A stretch of DNA of 17,890 bases from an uncultured Clostridium sp. GTDB taxonomy: Bacteria; Bacillota; Clostridia; Lachnospirales; Lachnospiraceae. Shown piece by piece: positions 5,902 through 14,084 of this stretch (position 1 is the stretch's first letter; the number at the start of each line of letters is the position of its first letter). The notes under the pieces are model-generated. The model saw nothing but the letters and a program-made list of their open reading frames with translations. It ran no database searches and had not been told where the DNA came from. The DNA lies in the NCBI GenBank assembly GCA_900544905.1, contig UQXF01000076.1, positions 1 to 17,890 of the forward strand, read 5' to 3'. The translations under genes were made by a program, and so were the position numbers.

Positions 5902-8451
5902 ATGAAAATGGGAAAGAATATGGAAGATGTTAATGGAAAAGTAGCGAGACAGATTGCTTTAGGGGGCATACTGATAGTATTTATTGTGGTTGTATTTTTG
6001 ATATTTACAAGAGAGAATCATAACCGGATTTTGAAACAGAATGAAAGGTATGCTGAAGATGTAGCACTTCAGAAAGCCACATATATTGATGCTGTATTAA
6101 CGGATGCTCAAAACAGCATCAGGCAGATTGCATCCTTGTGCAGCCAGAATGATATATTGACATCAGGGCAAGATGTGCGGGATGTTTTGCAGGAGATTAC
6201 TGTAAACTCTCCGTTTGATTACATAGAGTTTACTGATTCTACCGGAAAAGACCATACTGCATCAGGTGGAACTGCAGATGTTTCGGACCGTTCTTATTTT
6301 ATTGAGGGGATGAAAGGAAACAGTGGCATTGAGGTGGTTTTTGATTCTAGAATTACAAATGAAACATTAATTATTTTTTATGCTCCTTTATATCAGGATG
6401 GTAAGATTATAGGTGTATTAAATGGTCATTACCGCGAGAAACGGATGCAGGAAATTTTAAATACGGTTTTTTTGGGAGAAAAAGGGAAAACATATCTTTG
6501 CATGGCAGATGGAACGGTTATCTCCGATTCTACGCAGGAAAGTTCGCAGCAAAATATGCTGGAGCTTTTGCTTAACTATGCGGGATTTCAGGAAAATACA
6601 GCTATAGAATTTGAACAGGCTTTTAGAAACAGGCAATCCTATGGATGTGTTTATGATGTGGAGTGGGGAACCGGAAATATTTATATTACCCCCATAGATT
6701 CTATTGACTGGATGATAATTCAGGGATTTCCGTCTAATGTTACGGACTCGATGATTCATAATGCAAATGCGGCAGGTGTGAGGCTGGAGATTTTTTTGAC
6801 ATTGGCATTTGTTTTATATATCATTGGGTTGATTGTGTGGAACCAGAGAAGGAACCGCCGCCTTGTAAAAGAAAAACGAAAAATAGAAAATATTGTAGGT
6901 GGTGTAACAGAACTTTTTTCTCGCTTTATAGTTGTAGATCTGGATGAAGATATTTATGTGTATCTGGATGGTTGTGAGCACGATATTTCGAAGGAGGGGC
7001 ATTATTCGGATTTCGTGGCACAGACTTTACAGAAATGCATCTGTGCGGAAAGTGGAATAAATATGGAAGAAGTTCTCGACAGCCGATATATTCAAGAGCA
7101 ACTTACGGAAGATAAGCCATATCTGCAGTATGATTATCAGATACAACTGGAAGAAGGGCTGCGATGGGAAAATATATCGATTATATGTCTTGAACGTAAC
7201 AAAGGCAAACCGGTGACCGTACTTTTTGCAATACAGGATATGACCTCTTTGAAAGAAGAAGAGATACGCAACCGTAAGGCTTTGCAGGAAGCAACTGAAA
7301 TGGCAGAGGCAGCGAACAACGCAAAGACATCATTCCTTTTTAATATGTCACATGATATTCGGACTCCAATGAATGCTATTATTGGCTTTACCGATCTTCT
7401 GGAAAAGTATCAGGAAAGACCGGAGAAGAGGGCAGACTATCTGAAAAAGATACAGGATTCTAATATGGTTTTGCTTTCCATAATAAATAATGTGCTTGAG
7501 ATGGCCCGCATTGAAAAGGGAACGTTGAAGGTTGAAGAGAGCGCATGGAGTGCAGAACAGTTTAATGATACACTGCATTCTGTATTTCAGGAGATGATGA
7601 TTCAGAAGGGTATTGAATTTACAAGGCAGATTGATGTGGAACATCAATATGTCTTCTGTGACCCAATCAAGCTTCGGGAGGTATTTCTCAATATTCTTTC
7701 TAATGCCTATAAGTACACAAATCCGGGTGGAAAGGTAAATATGCATCTTGAAGAGATTCCATCGGACAGAGAGGGGTATGCTCTGTATCAGACCACAATT
7801 TCAGATACCGGTATGGGAATGTCGGAAGAGTTCCTGCCGCATATTTTTGAGGAATTTGCCAGGGAAAATTCAGTAACGGACAACAAAATAGAAGGTACAG
7901 GACTTGGAATGCCGATTGTGAAGCGTCTGGTAGATTTTATGGAAGGAAAAATAGAGGTACATAGTAAGAAAGGAGTTGGAACAACATTTATTGTGACGAT
8001 TCCCCATAAGATAGCGAACAAATCGGATATCGTGGAGCATACTGGAGTGAAGCTGGATCCAAAACAGTTTCTGGGAAAGAGGATTCTGTTGGCAGAGGAT
8101 ATTGATTTGAATGCCGAAATTGCAATGGAGATATTAAAGGAAGCGGGATTTGAAATAGAACGGGCAGAAGATGGACAGATTGCTGTGGATATGGTTAACA
8201 ATGCCGATGCAGGATATTATGATTTAATCCTGATGGATATTCAGATGCCAAATATGAATGGATATGAAGCAACGAGAATAATCAGGACGCTTTCTGACTC
8301 TGAGAAAGCAAGCATACCGATTCTTGCCATGACAGCAAATGCATTTGAAGAGGATAAAAGAGAAGCTATAAGATCAGGCATGAATGGTCATTTGGGAAAA
8401 CCAATTAATGTAAATGAGTTAATGAAAGCACTGGCTGGAATATTGAAATGA
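5902..8451 (+). CDS. Membrane hybrid sensor histidine kinase (dCache-PAS-like-HisKA-HATPase-REC)
   Basis: A sensor kinase of about 849 residues that phosphorylates itself and passes phosphate to its own receiver domain. Order: transmembrane helix (about 19-37), extracellular double-Cache-type sensor (about 40-290, with DYIEFTDSTGKDHTASGG and DRSYFIEGMKG), second helix (about 297-315), PAS-like linker (about 330-450), HisKA with phospho-acceptor His484 in SHDIRTPMNAIIGFT, HATPase with N box from Asn597 (NILSNAYKYT), G1 from Asp635 (DTGMGM) and G2 near 665 (GTGLGM). A receiver follows, with LLAEDIDLNAEIA, phospho-acceptor Asp779 (LILMDIQMPNMNGYEATR), AMTANA and GKPIN. No output domain or separate response regulator is adjacent, so the downstream partner is unknown. 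The start is uncertain: in-frame ATGs occur at 5869, 5902 and 5908. 5902 is chosen because an AAGGA lies upstream of it and 5869 has no ribosome site. Confidence 0.93.
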   Translation: MKMGKNMEDVNGKVARQIALGGILIVFIVVVFLIFTRENHNRILKQNERYAEDVALQKATYIDAVLTDAQNSIRQIASLCSQNDILTSGQDVRDVLQEITVNSPFDYIEFTDSTGKDHTASGGTADVSDRSYFIEGMKGNSGIEVVFDSRITNETLIIFYAPLYQDGKIIGVLNGHYREKRMQEILNTVFLGEKGKTYLCMADGTVISDSTQESSQQNMLELLLNYAGFQENTAIEFEQAFRNRQSYGCVYDVEWGTGNIYITPIDSIDWMIIQGFPSNVTDSMIHNANAAGVRLEIFLTLAFVLYIIGLIVWNQRRNRRLVKEKRKIENIVGGVTELFSRFIVVDLDEDIYVYLDGCEHDISKEGHYSDFVAQTLQKCICAESGINMEEVLDSRYIQEQLTEDKPYLQYDYQIQLEEGLRWENISIICLERNKGKPVTVLFAIQDMTSLKEEEIRNRKALQEATEMAEAANNAKTSFLFNMSHDIRTPMNAIIGFTDLLEKYQERPEKRADYLKKIQDSNMVLLSIINNVLEMARIEKGTLKVEESAWSAEQFNDTLHSVFQEMMIQKGIEFTRQIDVEHQYVFCDPIKLREVFLNILSNAYKYTNPGGKVNMHLEEIPSDREGYALYQTTISDTGMGMSEEFLPHIFEEFARENSVTDNKIEGTGLGMPIVKRLVDFMEGKIEVHSKKGVGTTFIVTIPHKIANKSDIVEHTGVKLDPKQFLGKRILLAEDIDLNAEIAMEILKEAGFEIERAEDGQIAVDMVNNADAGYYDLILMDIQMPNMNGYEATRIIRTLSDSEKASIPILAMTANAFEEDKREAIRSGMNGHLGKPINVNELMKALAGILK

Positions 8452-8459
8452 TTAAGAGG

Positions 8460-8490
8460 AGAGGCGAATTATTTTGCCTCTTTATCTTTA
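8460..8490 (+). terminator. Intrinsic terminator of the histidine kinase gene
   Basis: AGAGGCGAA (8460-8468) pairs with TTTGCCTCT (8473-8481) with one G-T pair and a TTAT loop, followed by a T-rich tract (TTATCTTTATT). It begins 8 bases after the kinase stop. Confidence 0.85.
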
Positions 8491-8597
8491 TTATGGTTAA
8501 GCTGTTTTGTAAGAAATCATATTTTACAAAGTAAAGAGATTACAGGTGGATTTAGATTTGATACGAGAAAAAGAGATAGCAAAAGAAACTATCTGGT

Positions 8598-8625
8598 AAG
8601 GTCGCTATGGTGAGCGGTCTTTTTT
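8598..8625 (+). terminator. Second intrinsic terminator between the kinase and XRE genes
   Basis: AAGGTCGCT (8598-8606) pairs with AGCGGTCTT (8613-8621), with two G-T pairs, then runs into TTTTTT. The orientation is plus strand. The stretch between the two terminators (8491-8597) holds no intact gene. A second terminator without a gene suggests the end of a lost plus-strand gene. Confidence 0.7.
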
Positions 8626-8645
8626 GATTGAAAGGTTAATGTAAA

Positions 8646-9023
8646 TTACATTTTGCTCACATTTGAGGATATGACATTTTTTGAGAATTTCTCAGAGGAT
8701 TCCTGCTCTCTGAATAATTTTATCATTTCTCCGTTAATGTAGTCTTTATTTTCGGAGTTCAGACGTCTGTAATATTTAAGGACTTTGGCTTCATCTTCCT
8801 GGAGATTTTGCGGTGCGTTTTTAACAGAACTTATGCCTAACAGGTAATCAGTGCTGACATGAAAAAAATTGGCAATCTGGATTAACGTTTCCAAATCCGG
8901 TGAACTGTAGTTGTTTTCATAATTTGATATTGTGGTGCGTCCAAGGCCAAGACTTTTGGCTAATTCGGATTGCCGGATATTTGCTTCTTCGCGTAAACCT
9001 TGAATTATCTTACCAATCTCCAT
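8646..9023 (-). CDS. XRE-family helix-turn-helix transcriptional regulator
   Basis: A 125-residue DNA-binding protein. Residues about 5-62 form a Cro/C1-type HTH: IIQGLREEANIRQSELAKSL, then GLGRTTISNYENNYSSPDLE and TLIQIANFFHVSTDYLLGI. This is the canonical spacing, with a recognition helix around GRTTISNYE. The remaining ~60 residues are a helical, charged tail (LQEDEAKVLKYYRRLNSENK) likely used for dimerisation. The ATG (9023-9021) is preceded by GGAGG on the minus strand at normal spacing. It is divergent to the Big-domain protein gene and the polysaccharide genes, and TGTCAA/TTGACA repeats fill the shared intergenic region. This suggests that it controls the rightward promoter and possibly itself. 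There is no ligand-binding domain. Confidence 0.92.
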   Translation of the reverse strand: MEIGKIIQGLREEANIRQSELAKSLGLGRTTISNYENNYSSPDLETLIQIANFFHVSTDYLLGISSVKNAPQNLQEDEAKVLKYYRRLNSENKDYINGEMIKLFREQESSEKFSKNVISSNVSKM

Positions 9024-9074
9024 TTTCTTACCTCCGTGCCAATTTTAACATGGAATTGACGTTATACTTGCAAA

Positions 9075-9110
9075 TGTCAAGAAACATGTCTAATGTCAAA
9101 AAGCTTGACA
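9075..9110. promoter_or_regulatory. Candidate XRE operator: TGTCAA/TTGACA inverted repeat and half-sites
   Basis: A perfect inverted repeat TGTCAA-AAAGC-TTGACA occupies 9094-9110. Additional same-sense half-sites appear at 9075-9080 (TGTCAA) and as ATGTC at 9086-9090; a related TTGAC is at 9056-9060. The right arm of the palindrome is the -35 box of the rightward promoter, so a bound dimer would block RNA polymerase. Binding by the adjacent XRE protein is inferred. Confidence 0.6.
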
Positions 9111-9133
9111 TATGATGCAAAAGGGTTTATATT
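9105..9133 (+). promoter_or_regulatory. Strong sigma-A promoter of the Big-domain gene and perhaps the EPS operon
   Basis: A consensus TTGACA (9105-9110), an exact 17-base spacer and TATATT (9128-9133). The leader to the ATG at 9242 is about 100 bases long. The -35 overlaps the palindrome described at 9094-9110. Confidence 0.78.
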
Positions 9134-9241
9134 CTTTAAGTGAAAATACGGATATAGAGGTATTATGTCCACAATATATGTTTGCAAAACTTTGTCTTGC
9201 AAACAATTGGTTTATGGGCAGAAAATGAAAGGAGAAGAAAC

Positions 9242-10885
9242 ATGAAAAAAATTACAAGATTAGCTATGGTTGCGCTGGCATTCGTTTTTGCGCTTTCATT
9301 TGGCACAACGGCACAAGCAGCTGCCAAAAAGGTTTCTGTAAAGAACAAGAAGAGTGTTACAACCATTAACCGTGGCGCAGACAACAAGACAGTTACGTTA
9401 AAGTATAAGGTGTCTGGTACTCCGAAAAAGGTAACAGTTACATCAAGCAATAAGAAGGTTGTTGCAGTTCAAAAGGGTTATACAAAATCCTCAGCAAAAT
9501 TAGTAGCAAAGAAAGCAGGTAAGGCTACCATTACCATTAAGGCGGATAAGAAGACAACCGTTAAGGTTACAGTTAAGCAGATGGTAACAAAGGTTAAGCC
9601 TTCCGTTAAAAAGCCGGTTGGCTCTGCAGCAGGTGTATATACCTTACAGAAGGGTAAGAAGTATAGCATTAAAAATTCCTTTGCAAATCCAAAACCGACC
9701 AGTAAGGCAGTAACCTATAAGTCAAGTAAGCCAAGTGTTGCAAAGGTTGACAAGAACGGTAAGATTACTGCAAAAAACTCAGGTACGGCAACAATTACGG
9801 TTACTGCGAAGGATAAGGGAAAAGCGAAGGCATCCTTTACCGTTGTTGTAACAAAGAAGATTAAGACTAAGACAAAGAAGGTTGCCATCACTGCGGGTGC
9901 AACAACTGTGGAGACAGGAAAGACAACAACTGTTAAGGGTACGGTTGATAAAAAGGCTACCCTGCAGAAGGTTGTATATTCCTCTTCTGATGAGAAGATT
10001 GCTGCGGTTGATAAGCTGACAGGTAAGGTTACGGCAAAGAAGGCAGGCAAGGTGACAATTAAGGCAAGCGCAATTGATGGCTCCAAAAAATCAGCCAGCA
10101 TTGTCATTACTGTTAAGAATCCGGCTACCGGTATTACATTTACAACAGCACCGGAAAAGGTTTATGTTGGAAAAACCGTTACAGTTAAGGCTGTTACCAA
10201 TGCAGACGCATTTGATACAACCGTTACCTATTCTATTGACACAGCTTCACAGAAATTTGCTACGGTAGATGCCAAGACCGGTGTTGTAAAGGGTATTGCA
10301 AGAGGTACCGTGACCGTGACAGCCAAGTCTGTAAATGGTAAAACAGCATCGATTAAGCTTCGTGTGGTTGAGCAGGTGACAAAGGTAACGCCTAAGACTG
10401 GAACCGCCACTGTTTCTGTAGCTTATACGGGAAAGACAGATGCAATTGAAAAAGATATTATTGATATTTTGAAGAAATCAGGTCTTAAGGCAGGTACAAC
10501 TAAGGCAGTTAAGGTGAATGGTAAGGACCATACTGCGACTTATACAGGTGATACCCTTACATTTGAGAATGGAAAGACATTAGAGGATATAAGAGAGGGT
10601 AAGGCAACTGTTGAGTTTGCAGTCACTACAAATGTGGTAACCTTTGTTAAGCAGCTTCAGGTTGCACAATTTACGAACAAGTCTTACAGCTATACCATTA
10701 CAATTGGAAACCATACGCTTTCAGATGTGACATTGGCAAATCCATATATTACTGTTGTAGATAATGGTACAACAAGGAAGGTATATGCGGAAAATGGCTC
10801 ACTTTACTTTGTAGGCCATGTGAAAAAGGACATCCAGGATTTGGCAGATGCACTTTCTGCAGACGTTGTGGAGACAGAAAATTAA
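9242..10885 (+). CDS. Secreted lysine-rich protein with four Big_2-like domains
   Basis: A 547-residue exported protein. The signal peptide is MKKITRLAMVALAFVFALSF followed by GTTAQA with cleavage expected near residue 26-28. Four bacterial Ig-like (Big_2) modules follow at about 30-112, 120-203, 212-291 and 295-376. Each has the SSD/SxxxVAxVD...GxVTAKxxGxxTIT pattern, for example KPSVAKVDKNGKITAKNSGT and DEKIAAVDKLTGKVTAKKAG. The C-terminal ~170 residues are a different domain that I do not recognise. There is no LPXTG, transmembrane anchor or catalytic motif, so it is either released or held by charge; the Ig part is very rich in Lys, Thr and Val. The start is set by AAAGGAG at 9228-9234. 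It sits between a regulator and a polysaccharide operon, suggesting a surface or matrix structural role, but this is inference. Confidence 0.88.
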   Translation: MKKITRLAMVALAFVFALSFGTTAQAAAKKVSVKNKKSVTTINRGADNKTVTLKYKVSGTPKKVTVTSSNKKVVAVQKGYTKSSAKLVAKKAGKATITIKADKKTTVKVTVKQMVTKVKPSVKKPVGSAAGVYTLQKGKKYSIKNSFANPKPTSKAVTYKSSKPSVAKVDKNGKITAKNSGTATITVTAKDKGKAKASFTVVVTKKIKTKTKKVAITAGATTVETGKTTTVKGTVDKKATLQKVVYSSSDEKIAAVDKLTGKVTAKKAGKVTIKASAIDGSKKSASIVITVKNPATGITFTTAPEKVYVGKTVTVKAVTNADAFDTTVTYSIDTASQKFATVDAKTGVVKGIARGTVTVTAKSVNGKTASIKLRVVEQVTKVTPKTGTATVSVAYTGKTDAIEKDIIDILKKSGLKAGTTKAVKVNGKDHTATYTGDTLTFENGKTLEDIREGKATVEFAVTTNVVTFVKQLQVAQFTNKSYSYTITIGNHTLSDVTLANPYITVVDNGTTRKVYAENGSLYFVGHVKKDIQDLADALSADVVETEN

Positions 10886-10906
10886 TAAAAAGTAAGGAAT
10901 GCCGTG

Positions 10907-10953
10907 AGGGCTGATTGGTACAGGGAAAAATAGTTTTCCTTGTGCAGCAGCCT
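10907..10953 (+). other. Structured RNA leader hairpin upstream of the EPS genes
   Basis: ACAGGGAAAA (10920-10929) pairs with TTTTCCTTGT (10934-10943) over 10 bp with an ATAG loop. An outer AGGGCTG (10907-10913) can pair with CAGCCT (10948-10953). It is followed by a purine-rich stretch, not a T-run, so it is not itself a terminator. It lies directly before one. Confidence 0.5.
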
Positions 10954-10967
10954 GGATGGAAGAGGAG

Positions 10968-11008
10968 GTTTGACTGTCATACAGTTGGTTGGCAGTCAGA
11001 CTTTTTTC
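10968..11008 (+). terminator. Intrinsic terminator between the Big-domain gene and the EPS operon
   Basis: GTTTGACTGTC (10968-10978) pairs with GGCAGTCAGAC (10991-11001), 11 bp with two G-T pairs, followed by TTTTTT. I find no convincing promoter between it and the start at 11057. Downstream genes may therefore depend on partial read-through or regulated antitermination. Confidence 0.82.
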
Positions 11009-11056
11009 TTCCGGGCTTTAGGTGTAGCTTCCGTCGTATAAAGGAAATAACAAAGA

Positions 11057-12523
11057 ATGAGATTACGGAGAATAAAAAAATTTTTATGTGGGTGCGTGCT
11101 GCTTGGAATATGTGTACTGTCACCGGTAATACTGGTACATGCTGGAAATATTAATGGAAATGAGGCGAGAGTGCTTGCAGCAGCAAACGGAACATTTACA
11201 TATAACGGAAAACAGTATAAGGCAGGTTCCGCTTACATTAACCAGCTGGAAGCGTATCTGGCTCAGGATGATGTGGATTTGACCAGTGAGCAGGCAGATG
11301 AAGCAATTTCCATGATGTATGGAAGTGTGGCGGATGGTGTTGCGCAGGGTTATCTATATGAGGTTGGAGGCGGCGAAAACGGAGATACGCAGCTGTCTTC
11401 TGAGGAAGCGGAATCAAAGGAGGAAGCTGGTAAAAAGGATGTTACAGAGGCAGAGAATAAGGATGCGGAAAAGTCTGATAAAACTGGTGGGTCCTCAGAG
11501 GTATTTGTGGATTCAATCTGGAATGTAACATCAAATCCCACGGAAACAAAGGAGAAATTAAAAAAGAGACCTCTGAAAGAGGAGGCGTCAGCTGCAGTTG
11601 TTTTGGAAGGCTCTAATCTTGTTGTTACAACAGGGGACAGGAAACCTGTTGTAATATCAAAATCAAATTCTCCGCTGCCTTCGGTAATACAGGGTATTAC
11701 TTCGGGGATAGGGATTTGTTTGCTTGCCGTTACCCTGGTCTGTGGTGTGGTTTTATGGGTAAAAAGGTGTCTGAGTTTTGGAGGGCCAAAGCATAGAAGA
11801 GCAAGACCGGGACATAGCAAACGCCGCAAAATCCGTCATTTTATACGGAATATACTGACGGTTACTACATCAATAGCGTTATTCGGATGTTTCCTTTTTG
11901 TTATTTTGTATGCCGGATTGTTTTACAAAAAGGCAATTATACAGAGCATGCAAAGCAGTGGATATTTCCGGTATGAATACGCTGAATATATAGCCGGTAT
12001 GGGGACGGATACCGGGGAAAATTCCTCTGAGGGGGAATTGAAAACCTATGAGCAGTATTTTTACATGATGAAACAGAACACATTAAAGGCACTGGACGGA
12101 GAAGCAGAAACAACGTTACCGGATAATAATATTGCCCCATATATTGGAAACTTAAAGACAGCTTATATGGAGATGTTAAAAAGCAGTGGCTCTTGTATGC
12201 TGGCAAGCGCTGTACTGGGAATTATATTAATGCTTTTTATGGACCAAAGAAGAGAGCGCGGCGTAAAACACACAGCAGCAGCGCAGATAACTGCCAGCAG
12301 TGTATTGCTGGTTCTGGCAGCAGCTTTGGTAATAGCAAAGCCCTATGCGCATTTATATATAGAGCCAGACTATTTATATCTGTTCTTAATGGAATATATA
12401 GGATGGTGCATAAAGATTATGATTAGCGTAACTGCATTTGCAGTGGCATTTGGTATGATTTTAATCGGTATTTATCGGATGATGCGTAATGGAAGTACAG
12501 AGGTGAAAGATGGAATATTTTGA
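11057..12523 (+). CDS. Polytopic membrane protein of unknown function at the head of the EPS operon
   Basis: A 488-residue protein that I cannot assign to a named family. A signal peptide (residues 1-29, ending VHAG) leads to an extracellular domain (about 31-105; ARVLAAANGTFTYNGKQYKA, GSAYINQLEAYLAQDDVDLT). Next comes a low-complexity Glu/Lys/Asp linker (about 108-175), then helices near 213-235, 266-288, 376-395, 406-427 and 445-473. A strongly basic cytosolic loop (KHRRARPGHSKRRKIRH, about 245-261) follows the first helix. The ribosome site is AAGGAA at 11041-11046. Its last 14 bases overlap the start of cpsB, so the two are translationally coupled. I have the impression that similar N-terminal domains accompany clostridial capsule genes, but no function follows from the sequence. 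Confidence 0.75.
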   Translation: MRLRRIKKFLCGCVLLGICVLSPVILVHAGNINGNEARVLAAANGTFTYNGKQYKAGSAYINQLEAYLAQDDVDLTSEQADEAISMMYGSVADGVAQGYLYEVGGGENGDTQLSSEEAESKEEAGKKDVTEAENKDAEKSDKTGGSSEVFVDSIWNVTSNPTETKEKLKKRPLKEEASAAVVLEGSNLVVTTGDRKPVVISKSNSPLPSVIQGITSGIGICLLAVTLVCGVVLWVKRCLSFGGPKHRRARPGHSKRRKIRHFIRNILTVTTSIALFGCFLFVILYAGLFYKKAIIQSMQSSGYFRYEYAEYIAGMGTDTGENSSEGELKTYEQYFYMMKQNTLKALDGEAETTLPDNNIAPYIGNLKTAYMEMLKSSGSCMLASAVLGIILMLFMDQRRERGVKHTAAAQITASSVLLVLAAALVIAKPYAHLYIEPDYLYLFLMEYIGWCIKIMISVTAFAVAFGMILIGIYRMMRNGSTEVKDGIF

Positions 12524-13238
12524 TATACACAGTCATATTCTGCCTGGTGTGGATGACGGCGCATCCACCACAGAGGAAGCGTTGGAAATGCTTCAGATTG
12601 CATATGGGGAAGGGATTCGGAAGATATTACTGACACCGCATTACATGAGAGGCAGGAACCGTTATACAAAGGAAGAACTGGATTCCATTTTCTGTGATTT
12701 TCAATTAGAAGCAGGGAAGCGGTTCCCGGATATGAAGCTTTATCTGGGAAATGAGGTATTATATGAGGATGGTATTATTGAAGACCTGAAAAACGGACAG
12801 ATTCAAACAATGAACAATACAAAATATGTACTGGTGGAGTTTAATATACGAATCAGCTACCAGCAATTATATGATGCAATCCGCAAAATTACCCATGCGA
12901 GATTCCGCCCGGTTATTGCACATGTGGAACGGTACCGGTGCCTGCTAAAGAAGCCGGAACGGATGGATGAGCTGGTTGGCATGGAAGCATATCTGCAAAT
13001 GAATGTATCCAGTTTATTTGGAGGAATACTGGATGAAAATACCAGATGGTGTAAAAAGCTTGTGAAAGAAGGTTATATCAGCTTTCTGGGGACAGATGCC
13101 CATGATTTGGAGGACCGCGCACCCTATGTGGTGGATTATGTGGACTGGATTCGGAAAAAATGCGGAGAGGAACGTCTGAGAGAGCTCTTTGTCAAAAATC
13201 CGGAAAGAATGGTTGAAAATCAATATATTATAGAATGA
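12510..13238 (+). CDS. cpsB: CpsB/CapC-type protein-tyrosine phosphatase (PHP fold)
   Basis: A 242-residue manganese-dependent tyrosine phosphatase that removes phosphate from the tyrosine-rich tail of the CapB/CpsD kinase, in the cytosol. PHP metal-binding motifs are in the right order: DIHSHILPGVDDGA (residues 5-18), LLTPHYMRG (about 40-48), VLVEFN, PVIAHVERY and GTDAHD. Length and motifs match CpsB of streptococci and YwqE of Bacillus. The ATG follows AGAGGTG (12499-12505) and overlaps the end of the preceding gene. It is encoded just ahead of its presumed substrate's adaptor and kinase. Confidence 0.95.
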   Translation: MEYFDIHSHILPGVDDGASTTEEALEMLQIAYGEGIRKILLTPHYMRGRNRYTKEELDSIFCDFQLEAGKRFPDMKLYLGNEVLYEDGIIEDLKNGQIQTMNNTKYVLVEFNIRISYQQLYDAIRKITHARFRPVIAHVERYRCLLKKPERMDELVGMEAYLQMNVSSLFGGILDENTRWCKKLVKEGYISFLGTDAHDLEDRAPYVVDYVDWIRKKCGEERLRELFVKNPERMVENQYIIE

Positions 13239-13268
13239 AAAGGATAGAAAACGGGAGATACAAGCAGG

Positions 13269-14072
13269 ATGAACGAGGAAAGAAATGATGAAATAGAAAT
13301 TGATTTGCGGGAATTATTTTTTGTGTTACTGGGGAAAATCTGGATAATTATCCTGGCTGCCGCATTAGGGCTGGGTCTGGCAGCTGGCTGTACCCTTGCG
13401 TTTATACAACCCATATATAGCTCTACCTCCATGCTGTATGTCATGTCAAAATCTACAAGCATTACATCCTTAGCGGATTTACAGGTTGGTACATCCTTAA
13501 CCCAGGATTATCAGGTATTTATCACAAGCCGTCCGGTTGTGGATAAGGTCATTGAGGATTTGGAGCTTGATATGACCTATGAAGCATTTATTGGAGAGGT
13601 GACAGTGGAGAATCCGTCCAATAGCCGGTTTATCTATATTACAGTGAATCATCCGGATGCATATATGGCAAAGACCATTGTGGATAAACTGACAGATGTG
13701 TCAGCGGAACGAATGGGGACCATTATGAAAACCGAACAGCCCAATGTGGCAGATTACGGACATATTCCGGAAAACCAGACTAGTCCGAGTCTGACCAAAA
13801 ACGCATTGATTGGCGCGATGCTTGGACTGTTCATCTCTGTTGCGTGTATCTTAGTCTTTTATCTAATGAATGATGCAATTCATACAACGGAGGATGTAGA
13901 AAAATATCTGGGAATCAATACACTTGGACTGATACCTTTAGAGGAGGGTGTTTCAAAAAAGGCAACAAGGGGACACGATAAGGATGCAGCCAGACTGAGG
14001 AAAAAACGGAAACAGAAAATAAGGATGGAGGGAAAGCATGGGGCTTCTGCGAAAAAGCAGGATACCGAATAG
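13269..14072 (+). CDS. CapA/Wzz-like chain-length regulator and kinase activator
   Basis: A 267-residue membrane adaptor of the polysaccharide co-polymerase group (Wzz domain). After a short cytosolic N-terminus with EIDLRELFFVLLGKIWIIIL there is helix 1 (about 22-48), then an extracellular domain (QPIYSSTSMLYVMSKSTS...TSLTQDYQVFITSRPVVDKV). Helix 2 (about 178-202) follows a Pro-containing ENQTSPSLTKNALIGA segment. The cytosolic tail (TTEDVEKYLGINTLGLIP) is the part that activates the BY-kinase in homologues; it ends in an unusually basic stretch (RLRKKRKQKIRMEGKHG). GGGAG lies 11 bases ahead of the ATG. It sits between phosphatase and kinase, the standard order for a split adaptor/kinase pair. 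Confidence 0.93.
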   Translation: MNEERNDEIEIDLRELFFVLLGKIWIIILAAALGLGLAAGCTLAFIQPIYSSTSMLYVMSKSTSITSLADLQVGTSLTQDYQVFITSRPVVDKVIEDLELDMTYEAFIGEVTVENPSNSRFIYITVNHPDAYMAKTIVDKLTDVSAERMGTIMKTEQPNVADYGHIPENQTSPSLTKNALIGAMLGLFISVACILVFYLMNDAIHTTEDVEKYLGINTLGLIPLEEGVSKKATRGHDKDAARLRKKRKQKIRMEGKHGASAKKQDTE

Positions 14073-14084
14073 GAAGGAATCAAT

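Noticed and set aside
7137..8201. Minus-strand frames inside the histidine kinase gene
   Set aside because: They lie wholly within a gene with every kinase and receiver motif intact, and show no recognisable protein features.
9400..10380. Repeated short motifs that might suggest a CRISPR or tandem DNA repeat
   Set aside because: The repetition is at protein level (Big modules of ~85 residues with divergent DNA), not regular identical repeats with spacers.
9163..10410. Several long minus-strand frames opposite the Big-domain gene
   Set aside because: They arise from the repetitive Lys/Thr/Val codons of the plus-strand gene. They encode hydrophobic Val/Thr/Phe runs and lack ribosome sites.
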